DNA of 64,000 nt from Polydactylus sextarius. Lineage: Eukaryota > Chordata > Actinopteri > Polynemidae. This document shows positions 37,401-46,426 of this stretch, piece after piece (the stretch's first letter is position 1; each line of letters starts with the position of its first letter). Made by a program: the position numbers and the translations under genes. Under the pieces are notes generated by a model. That model worked only from the letters and a program-made list of their open reading frames with translations, searched no databases and was not told the DNA's origin. The DNA lies in NCBI GenBank assembly GCA_016801845.1, contig CM028927.1, positions 6,534,501-6,598,500 on the forward strand, written 5' to 3'.

Positions 37401-38618
37401 CCCCGGCTGTAAGAAGAGATACAAGGTAAGACTACATCAGAGAATGAGAAATCAGTCGCTGCCATACAGTCAGTGGACACAGAGGAGTTTTAATCATTTT
37501 AAGCACATAATAAATCCAGAATGAGGTGATAAAAACATTATGTGGAATATCAATACAGTTTCTCAGAAAAGTCTCATTAATAAATGTACGGTGTGGAAAT
37601 GTTCATATGTTATCTAACCTGGCTTCCCACACTGGCTTTCACCAAATTTTGGCACAGGTCTGACATTGTTTAACTCTGTTATAACAAGACTTAAAGAGCT
37701 TAAGGATGTTAAATCTGGGACAAAACACAGATATCAACCTCATCATGGCACCAGAGGAAAAACAGTCTTATTTGTCTTATTCACCAGTATTTCATTATAG
37801 TTCACTGAGCAGAACGTGAATACGTCTGGATTAGAGCTGTGGACTGAACAGCAGACCACCATCTGTGTCTTTACAGTTCCACTGCTAAAAAGGCTGAGAA
37901 GAGAAGGGAGACTGAAAAAAGTGTCACAGCTGAACACAGTTTCACAAAAGTTTTTTTCTATAAACAGCAGGGCGATAATTTTTTAATCGTTTATGAAGTG
38001 GTGAAGTCTGTTAAGCAAATATGCGAGTTGGGAATGTCCCGAAATATAATTGCAGGATTGGGGTTGGGTGTCTATTCCAATTTGTGGTAAACATCTGTAC
38101 TAAACCATTATACCACTGAGACAGTGACGTGGGTTTTAACATGATGGAACAGTTGATCTCCAAGAATTGCAGAACAGTTTGGTTTTTGAGGGCAAATTGT
38201 CTGTTTTTAATAGAATAAGCCTATCGGTCTACCTTAATGGGTTATGGATTAGGGAGCAAAACCTTAATGGCAGCATTTTTGATGTACAAGATCCTTTTTA
38301 AGTGTATTGCACTATAACCATCCATAACCCATGTTGACTGCTGGGGTTTAACTTGCAATCTAATATAGTGAAAAGAAGTAATTATAAGACTTTTCTTGTT
38401 TCCTTGTTGGGCCTGCTACCCCTCTCCCACCACCTCATCAGAATGTGAATGGTATCAAGTACCACGCCAAGAATGGCCACCGCACGCAGATCCGTGTGAG
38501 GAAACCCTTCAAGTGTCGCTGCGGCAAGAGCTACAAGACGTCGCAGGGCCTGAGACACCACACCATCAACTTCCACCCACCCGTGTCCACTGAAATCCTG
38601 CGCAAGATTCAAGGCTAG
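26890..38618 (+). CDS. jazf1: Juxtaposed with another zinc finger protein 1 (JAZF1), five exons
   Basis: JAZF1 (TIP27) is a nuclear C2H2 cofactor that modulates the orphan receptor NR2C2 and is a subunit of the NuA4/TIP60 acetyltransferase complex. Human variants associate with type 2 diabetes, and JAZF1-SUZ12 fusions occur in endometrial stromal sarcoma. Exons: 26890-27004, 34314-34386, 35791-35987, 37256-37425, 38442-38618. The 732 nt encode 243 aa, the human length. Fingers: C14, C19, H32, H37; C175, C180, H193, H198; and CRCGKSYKTSQGLRHHTINF (C210, C212, H225, H230). Between them lie a Ser/Thr/Pro-rich region (TPPVTPPITPSSSFRSSTP) and an acidic block (EYDEEEVDYEESDSDESWTT). Every junction is GT-AG and in phase. 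The gene spans about 12 kb; the human gene spans hundreds of kb. Confidence 0.97.
28516..28626. repeat. Long (GT)n microsatellite
   Basis: About 110 bases of GT with two TTTGTG interruptions near 28540. It is the longest dinucleotide tract in the window. Confidence 0.96.
29470..29483 (-). promoter_or_regulatory. CTCF-core-like motif, minus orientation
   Basis: On the minus strand it reads CCACAAGAGGGCAG, matching the CTCF core CCASYAGRKGGCRS at 13 of 14 positions. Occupancy is unknown. Confidence 0.35.
31204..31274. repeat. (CA)n microsatellite
   Basis: About 35 CA units with CG interruptions at its start, in JAZF1 intron 1. Confidence 0.95.
31595..31608 (+). promoter_or_regulatory. CTCF-core-like motif, plus orientation
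   Basis: TCAGCAGGGGGCAG matches CCASYAGRKGGCRS at 13 of 14 positions, in JAZF1 intron 1. Confidence 0.4.
31907..31977. repeat. (GT)n microsatellite
   Basis: About 35 uninterrupted GT units, in JAZF1 intron 1. Confidence 0.95.
34314..34386 (+). CDS. jazf1: JAZF1 exon 2
   Basis: Residues 39-62 plus two bases of codon 63: DTDPRVLEKQEQQQPTYLAL then SYINR. Human differs at few positions. The donor GTACAC is itself the first unit of a (AC)n repeat. Confidence 0.96.
34389..34425. repeat. (AC)n microsatellite against the JAZF1 exon 2 donor
   Basis: About 18 AC units beginning two bases after the intron 2 GT. Confidence 0.95.
34426..35790 (+). other. jazf1: JAZF1 intron 2, rest (1.4 kb)
   Basis: AT-rich intron DNA; I see no further exon or repeat family. 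Confidence 0.6.
35791..35987 (+). CDS. jazf1: JAZF1 exon 3 (Ser/Thr/Pro-rich)
   Basis: Residues 63-128 plus one base: FMTDAARREQETMKKKATPK onward to SSSFRSSTPT. It is proline-directed-kinase-like in composition. A (GT)n run begins eight bases after the exon end. Confidence 0.96.
35995..36018. repeat. (GT)n microsatellite against the JAZF1 exon 3 donor
   Basis: About 11 GT units starting within the first ten bases of intron 3. Confidence 0.9.
36019..37255 (+). other. jazf1: JAZF1 intron 3, rest (1.2 kb)
   Basis: Contains a GT run at 36488-36514 and shorter CA runs near 36707-36740 and 37003-37020. No exon is supported. Confidence 0.6.
37256..37425 (+). CDS. jazf1: JAZF1 exon 4 (acidic block and start of finger 2)
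   Basis: Residues 129-185. GSEYDEEEVDYEESDSDESW, then WTTESAISSESILSSMCMNG and the Cys pair of finger 2 (C175, C180). The donor is GTAAGA. Confidence 0.97.
37426..38441 (+). other. jazf1: JAZF1 intron 4 (1.0 kb)
   Basis: Unremarkable AT-rich intron with no recognisable element. Confidence 0.65.
38442..38618 (+). CDS. jazf1: JAZF1 exon 5 (fingers 2-3, stop)
   Basis: Residues 186-243: NVNGIKYHAKNGHRTQIRVR, then the third finger and the C-terminus STEILRKIQG, stop TAG. It is nearly identical to human up to the last ten residues. Confidence 0.97.
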   Translation, partial: NVNGIKYHAKNGHRTQIRVRKPFKCRCGKSYKTSQGLRHHTINFHPPVSTEILRKIQG

Positions 38619-40241
38619 AGCCTGCGGTCACGCCAATCAACTACCCCAAAAAAACGTTCTTTCCTTTACCCCACCTCTTTTCTACCCATCCTACACACTA
38701 AAGTATCAAGTGCATGCTTTAAGTTTTTTTTTTTTTTTTTTTTTTGTTCATCTTTTTTTTTCTTTTTTTTTTCCGTTGGTTTGTGTTACATTATTTTTCT
38801 ATCCATGTTATATCACTTGTATTTTTGGAAAAGAAAAAAAAAGTATCTTTGTAGTATTTTTATCGTTGTACATTTGCACATTCGTATATGCTTTCATGTT
38901 ATTTTTTCTATTGTTTGACTTACATAAGGTGCTAACTGTAAAAAAAAAAAAAAAAAACAACAGAAAGAAGAAAAAAAAAAGACAAAAAAACAAATGAGAT
39001 AAACGTGAGGAAACGTATGAGGAGACGCGAAACAGGAAGTTCAACCAAGCCCCGCCCCCCTTTAAGCCGCTCGTCTTTTTGCGTGGGATGAAGTTGGTGT
39101 TAGCGCTGATCTCAGCTCAGTAGTCCTGAACACTCCGTTTTACGTGAGACACAGAGTTTGCTGAGCTCAGCCCGGCGCCTCGCAGGAACTTCTGGAGGTT
39201 TAAGTGCGAGATTTAAGTTATACTTTAAATAGATATATTGATATATAAACACATAGACAGATATGTATGTGTACATAAAAATATATAAAGTATCCATGAC
39301 CATATACATAAATAGTTACACTTTATTTTCAAGCTTTATTTTATATATTTTTGTCAGTGTTTTAGATAGTGTTTGTTTTTTTTTCTCTATGTATCAGTAA
39401 GTGTTCCTTTCATTCCTTATTTGCTGAGAAGGCCAGTTTTGTCACCTCAGAGGGCAAAAAGTCAAAGACTGGCCGACTTCAGGTTCAAGAGAGATTAGGA
39501 GCAAATAAGCCTTTCAAGTTCGACACAGTTTGAATGCGATATTTCACTGTTGATCAGGAAGAAAAATGAAAAAAAAAAACAAAAACAAAACAAAAAAAAA
39601 ACTATTCAAATAAGGGCCAGGTCAATAATCCACACGTTAAACATTTCATCTCCACAGAGAGCCATCAGTGTGTTTTATATCTGTGGTGTTTCTTCATTCA
39701 AGGGTGCCAGAGCTGTGTTCTAGAGACTTAGCTGTGAAAAGTGAAGCTAAGCATCATACTTGTATTCCACTTTGCCAAGATTGTTGTTGTTGTTCTGTTT
39801 TTTTTTTTCCATGATCGTTGCCAACAGCTCTCCACTGCCAAACATTGACCATGACATGTGCCTGATGAGGGAAGGGAGGGAGGGGGAGGGGGGTTGGTGT
39901 GGGGGAGGGAGAGGGAGGGAGTTGTAATGGTTTCAACCAGGAGGTTGCCAAAACGTGCGGCAATGTTTTTGTTTTTGTTTTGGTTTTTTTGGTTGTTTTT
40001 TTTTTTTTTTGTTCATCATGCCTCCGAAATATGTGGATGACTGGATGTATACATCGTCAGAATGGGGTCACGCATGCTTTCTGTGTCGTAACGCGAGAAA
40101 AAAAGTGTGCGAAAGAAAAAGGTGGATTTGTATTTAAAAAAGAAAGAAAAAGAGATTACCACCTACAGCCTGACATTTGTATGTGTTGTAGAAACAACAG
40201 CATTCCAGTTCATTTTATGTATGAATGAATGTGACGTGTAT

Positions 40242-40242
<1 letters not shown>

Positions 40243-40275
<33 letters not shown>
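40243..40275. repeat. (GT)n microsatellite
   Basis: About 16 GT units in the probable JAZF1 3' UTR. Confidence 0.95.
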
Positions 40276-40281
<6 letters not shown>

Positions 40282-41536
40282 CAGCAGTATCCAAGTTATC
40301 AGTCTATAGAGTGTTGCCGTACTCGGTGTGTGTTGGTGCTGGGCTGCTGGTTCGACTCCTGTGGAGCAGGATGGTTGCTGATTCGCTTGGCGTGCTGGCA
40401 GTGTTGCGTCAGGTTAGCGTTGTGGGATTTCATCATTCATTGCCTCTAGAAAAACAAGGCGCCGCGTGCCAAGACACATTCATTCATGACATCATTTCCC
40501 TCACCATGCACAAGGTTTTAGAGCAGAAGGCTCAAAGCATGAGCTTTTCTCTTTCTTTTCTCTTCATTTAAGTACATTTGGGTTCAGTGACCTCTGACGT
40601 GCACACACTCTCCTGTCCTCCAAGCTGCTATTGCCATGGAAACCACTTAGCTAGCATGGCAACGGGAATTTTCTGTTTGTTTGTTTTTTGGAACACTAAA
40701 TTTTTTTTCAAAGTGTCTTTCTGAGACAGATGCCAGAAGACGTCAGTGAAAAAAAACAGTTGTCCCATGAATGATTGAACCCCATAATTTGTTTAATATC
40801 TTGTTCTGATTATAGTAATCACAGTGCACCTGTGCTTACGATGCCTTTAAGTAGTGGGCTACCTAACAAACAAGCACAAATGTTGCCTGGAACACATCCA
40901 CATCTGTTCTGAAGCACTGAGTGAACCAAGATCTGTAAAAAATAAATAAATAAAAATCTTGGTATCAGTTACAAAGTACATCTGTGGACTTGCTACCCTG
41001 AAAGTAACCCTGAGATAATGGTTTGTGTGCGACAGAAATGCTTCATTCCTGCCTGTCAGTGTAAAAGGAGGAAAAACGTCTGTGGCAGAGACACACTGAG
41101 ATGGACAGAGACTGTGAGTCTCCCGTCTGAGCTCTGTCAAACACTCGTAAAACCATTTCCGCTTTGTGGACACCACCATCACCATGGCAATAGTTTTGAT
41201 CTTTTACGCAAGCGCCAATTGCAGTATTACACATATGGGGGGAAAGGAGGAGTGGAGGCTGTGTGCAGGAGGGAGGGTTGAGGGAGGGATTTCAATATAC
41301 TGTGTACAGTGAATGTATTGTAATGTGTCTGTTGTCAAGTGCTTTTAAATTATATTTTCGTATGTAACGTGGAGACCAATGTTTCCTTTTTGTATGGGGG
41401 GACAACAGGTTGTGAGCAGAGTGACTTGTAAATGATGTCAAACTGTCTTTCTATATAAAAGAGAAGCTGCTTAAATGTAAACAGGAAATGACTGAAAACA
41501 AAACAAAAAAAAAACAAAAAAACAAAAAAACAGCAA

Positions 41537-41542
41537 AATAAA
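41537..41542 (+). terminator. jazf1: Candidate JAZF1 polyadenylation signal
   Basis: AATAAA preceded by A-rich DNA, 2.9 kb after the JAZF1 stop and just before the convergent TAX1BP1 3' end. Confidence 0.5.
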
Positions 41543-41605
41543 GTAAAAAGTTCTCAAGACTGATTGAGTTCTTTCTTCCCTTTTAAGTCAAATGAAGTAC
41601 ACTTG

Positions 41606-43147
41606 TTTATTTTTTTATTTTATTTTTAAATGCAATTAGACAAGCTTACTTTATTCATAAAGATCTTTGCGGTACACACTTAAAACCATCGCCCAGACAT
41701 TCTCACATGAAAAGGGCAGCATCAGACACATGACGTACTCGCACACACTCGTGCGCACACACACACACACACATTTGCCTTGTGATTACTGGGCATGTGC
41801 AATTTTTAAAGCCTGAATACAACACTGTCAGAGAGGGAGGGGGTTACTTTGTAATGACAGAAAAATAGACAAGCGGTGGTATGAAGCCCTGTGGGGGGAG
41901 ACACATGACATTCACTCATGAGGGCTAATGGGTGGAGCTGCACACAAAGCGATGACGTTTCACAGTTCTAACTTTAAAATGTGGAAGTACATAGCAATAA
42001 AAGTGTCTGTAACTCAAGTGTCCTGCAGTCTTCGTTTGCCTGTACAGCATAGCTCAGCTCAGCTCGGCCCTATTTTTTTTTTTTTTTTTTTTTTTAACCG
42101 ACTGACCAAAGACCAGAAAGTGCACACCAGGAAGTAAAACATTATTGGTCCGTCATTCTTTCATCACTAAAACATGAGGGAGGTAACATTGAGGGGAGGC
42201 AGGGTCACAACAGTAATTCACAGGTCTCTCCACAACTTATACTTATTTTTCATATGTACAGTACATTCAGAATAAAGCCTTATTTAGTGCAGATACATGA
42301 AAACATAGTGCTGTTTTTGTTTAAACCATCTGCCGTCTTTGATCGCAAAACACCTACATACATACAGTGATTCGGGAGAAATCAATGATCACTTCCCAAA
42401 GTCAAAAAATCAACATCCTCCACATCCTTCTCCAGCAGTTACATATTCATACACACGGACGGCATCGTCAAGACATCGCATTTTCAGATCTCTCTGCATT
42501 TACACTTAAAAACATTTTTCATATCTTCCCTTTCCTTCTGAGCCTTGAATCATGTGGACGATTAAAAGATGAAGCACTTTCTTGGCTGTTTTTTTTCTCC
42601 TTTTTTTCCCCACAACGTAGTCTAACTTAATGTAAAGAAATATTCAGTGTAGTGAAAGAACAGGGACGTTAAAGATACTAAAGTGTTTCGTTTTCTCTTC
42701 AAATCCCTGGTTCAAAGCTCCTGCTACGACTCACTCTTTCCACTCGAGCATCTGTTTCATTATGTAGTGTGGAATTATTTTGGAACATGAAATAAATGCA
42801 TGCACTTCCCTCGAAACAGAAAGTTGGGAATCAAAATGATTCGAAATAAAAAGTAAAGAACTGTGGCACTGTTTCCGAGAGTTAATGATTATTTTCTTTC
42901 ACCCAGTGTGCATTTAGGTGAAAGCTATGCTACTAAATAAACACCTTGGCCAAAGAAAAATCTTTGCTTCAATTCAGAAGTGATCTACATTCTTTCTAAT
43001 CTTTTAAGATTGCAAAAAAGTGCTAATGATTGTACACTAACAAGTGAACTTAACCGAACCCCGATTTTAAAATGAACTAATAGTTGACGACACACATTTA
43101 CCCATTACGGTGTGTTAGAATTCTAGGGTTTTTGTTCTCTAAATCCT
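41606..43147 (-). other. tax1bp1: Probable TAX1BP1 3' UTR (about 1.5 kb)
   Basis: From the TAX1BP1 stop to minus-strand AATAAA signals at 41650-41655 and 41606-41611. No gene is seen. A T/A homopolymer lies near 42071-42095 and CA repeats near 41753-41772. Confidence 0.45.
41650..41655 (-). terminator. tax1bp1: Candidate TAX1BP1 polyadenylation signal
   Basis: AATAAA on the minus strand; a second copy is at 41606-41611. Cleavage here would put the TAX1BP1 end within about 100 bases of the JAZF1 end. Confidence 0.4.
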
Positions 43148-43358
43148 TCATTCGATCTGCTCGAAGTTGAGCACGTGGCCGTCAAAGTGTGTGAGGACGT
43201 GCCTCTCGAACAGCTGCTGCTGGCAGTTGAGAGGAAACTGCTCGGAGCAGACGGGGCAGACCTTCCAGTGGCTCTCGACGTGCTGCTCGAAGCTGCGCTG
43301 CTCGAAGTGCGGCGGGAAGATCACCTCGCACAGCGGGCAGCGCTTGTGTACGTCGTTG
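43148..43358 (-). CDS. tax1bp1: TAX1BP1 coding exon 16 (two UBZ fingers, stop)
   Basis: Residues 894-963: NDVHKRCPLCEVIFPPHFEQ and CPVCSEQFPLNCQQQLFERH, ending VLNFEQIE and TGA. All eight zinc ligands are present. The human PPNY and PPDY motifs inside the fingers are PPHF and PLNC here. Confidence 0.96.
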
Positions 43359-46300
43359 CTGAGGAGACGGTACAGATGGCACAGTTATGATGCGTGTCTT
43401 AACATGTTATATGAATATACTGCAGAGACAGGCTGGATATTTGACCCACACTGGCACAGCAAAACATACACGTAGTGTAAAACACAGTAGGACAGTGAAT
43501 GGTGACAATACAGTTCTGCAGCACTGCTCCGTTGTTATGGAGCTGAAACAGTGAGTAAGTAAGATAGAGACAGTTTTGTTTTCGATTTCATGTCGACTCA
43601 ATTGTCTTCTACAGACCATAACATAACATAACATAACTAATGGATGACAGAAATGTCACCATCTGGAAAAGTAACTGCTCAGTCACTAGTAATACACAAC
43701 AACTCCTCCAACTGGTTAATTATTGGTGTTTTGTCTCGTAAATGGATCCGCTGGGGTACAAATGATTCAAACTTGATTGATTGATCATATATTTTCTGTT
43801 ACAAAAATGTGAGACTAAATTATTCATAAATTAAAATCAAGAAAATAATTGGCATATTAATAAATAATGTAAATTCCCATTAACTGCAGCCTCACACCTT
43901 CTTTGTGGAGTCAGAGCAGTTGATCTCTGTGGGGTTTTTTTTCTCAGTATTTTCATATTAAGACTTGTTTGGCTCAAACGCCAGCACATGCACAAGATGC
44001 ATGGAAAAGGAATCCAGCCCCCCGGGTCTCATCTTGGCATCTGTTTTTATCACTGCTCTTTTGTGTTTGCTTGCATATTTTCTTTTTCAGTCTCTTTAAG
44101 TCTTTACTGTAAAGTCAAGTTATTCTAACATTGTTTTTTTTTTTTTTCATGATAGTGAGTAAAGACGCTACCTGGAGTCAAAACAGAAGCTGCTCCTGGC
44201 TTCACTAGCAGACTGATGGTCACAGGATGGCTGAGCCCCGTCTGCCACCTACAATACACAATGTGGACACATTAACAAAAGGATGGATGTTTTCTTTGCT
44301 CACAGAGCTTTATGCATTAGCGGAAACAAAACAGAGGAGTTGTTAGTGTGTTTACTGTGTGTGTGTGTGTGTCTACATGTAGCTGCAGGTTTCTGTTTAA
44401 AGATTAGCATACAATAAAACCCCCACACCAGTCTCAGTTGCTCAGTTTGCCCTTAAAAAAAACATACATATAATCCGACGAGACACTAACTGATCTTAGG
44501 TCTGTCCCTTTGCAAAATCTCCCCTAATTACTCTCTCCTGGCCCTGCGCTATCTTCATCTCTCTTGAGTTCTGAAGGAGTGACGTTAATTAGAGCTTTAT
44601 GCAAATGAGTTCAAAGCTTCATCTTTTAAGGGCAAGCTGCATTTCCCTTCCTTCAGCGAGGAGGAGCACTCCAGAGACAATAAGACGAGAGACGGAGGCG
44701 AAATAAGCAAGGGGATTAACAATGACAGGAAATTCATCTGCTCCTAGAACACAGAGCGAGGACAGGAAAGAGAGGCTGTGATCGAAATGAGTGTGTCATG
44801 TGTTGTGTGTACGCTGCTTTAAGATATCGGAGCAATATCGCTGGACTGAGATCAAATTGATGCTGTGATCAATTATGGTCGTACAAAATATGTAAAAATA
44901 ACAGTATCTATATTAATGTATGCTTTACTCATGCATAATCTAACACGTGTAAAGCCTTAATTAATACAGATGCTCCCAACAAAATTCCAGTTAAGCGTGC
45001 CTGCTGGCCACAGCCTTATGTTTTGGTTTGGTGTATACGAGCGCTTACATTTCGTGGCTCCTCTGGCGGATGCTCCAGGCTCTCTGGGGGGCTCGTGCTG
45101 CGAGACGGCTGGATGCAGACCACCTCTTGGTCCCAGCTCGGTGCCCCGGGTTCAGGGCTTCGGGGTGTAATTGGGGGTGCGCACGGCGGCGCGCAAGGTG
45201 GGGCCTCAGGTGGTGGACGAGTCACGTGCTCAGGAGACGACGCATCTGCCCGGTCTGGAAAGAAACACATTGTCACAACACGGCAGCGAAATGACTTATG
45301 GAAAATAGGAAGAGACACAGAGAGCACGAGAGAATGCTGTTTTTATTTTGTCTCCTACCACCTCTTGTAGTGTCGGTGGAGTAGGGGTTGCCGTACTGCA
45401 GCTCGGCGGGTCTTTGCGGTACCAGCGGCGGTGGGGAGGGGTCCTGCGGGTAGGGCAGGGGGTAGCGCAGCACCATCGGCTGCCTGACCTCAGCGCCCTG
45501 AACGCCGGCCTCCTGCTCTCTCTGCCTGCACACAAAACGCTGCAGCTCCTGGAAGAGAAAACACCCACCCTTAAATTTCATGAAGCAAATATTATGTATT
45601 TAAACAGATACTTCCTGTTACCCAGTATCCCACTGCTATGCGGTTAAGGACGGGGACGTTTTCAAAGTTGGGACCACACGGGCAGTAAACACTTTAAGCT
45701 CAGAGTTAAGTTTCCCTCTACACAGTTACTGCCCTTTGTGATTATATCTGAAGCAAGAGCATTAGTACCCTACTCATTACTGTAATGGGTGTCAGACTCT
45801 GGCTCCCTCTGCTCTGGCTTTGCCGATAGAAGAGCTCGCCTTCTCCCTCTTTTACCTCCCCTCCGTATCTCTCTCTCTCCACCCTTGATGACTTCATTAG
45901 CGAGCTGCTATCAGGTTTAACATTTAAACCAGGGTTGGGAAGGTGAAACAGACACGTCGTGTGGCATTTGCACTGTCTAATGGCGCTGTACCGATGGGCG
46001 AAAGAAGCAAGAGTAGATGTTTTAATTAGTGGGAGTGTGGAGAGGGGAAGAGAGAGAGAAAAGAGTTCAGACGCTGCACTTAAATGTGACGATATTTCTG
46101 TGAAATTCAATTAAACCTCTATCCACATTCAGCGTATGACTTTATAAAAAAAAAAAATCAAACTAACCTTTACTGACATTCATTATCAAAACAAAAAACT
46201 ATGCATTGTTTGAACTATAAAGAGTGGATCCAATAATAGTTATTTATACACAGCTGAGAAGCCCAAATATTCTGTTATGGAACATATATAATGTTTTACC

Positions 46301-46393
46301 TCCTGTAACTGCTCCTTGTCTTTAAGAGCCTGAGCAAGGTTGCGTTTTAGTTCTGCCACCTCACTGGCTCGCTCTGCCATCTGCACCTAAAAA

Positions 46394-46426
<33 letters not shown>

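Larger units (their letters stand above)
38619..41560 (+). other. jazf1: Probable JAZF1 3' UTR (about 2.9 kb)
   Basis: Follows the stop codon to an AATAAA at 41537-41542. Near its start it has a T-rich tract (38722-38776) followed by an A-rich tract (38941-38996), and a GT microsatellite at 40243-40275. Open frames here (for example 40107-40571) are not conserved-looking. Length is inferred from the polyadenylation signal only. Confidence 0.5.

Noticed and set aside
40345..40362. GGTTCGACTCC, an exact match to the tRNA B-box consensus
   Set aside because: The flanking bases do not form a good T-stem, there is no A-box or acceptor stem at the right distance, and it lies inside the probable JAZF1 3' UTR.
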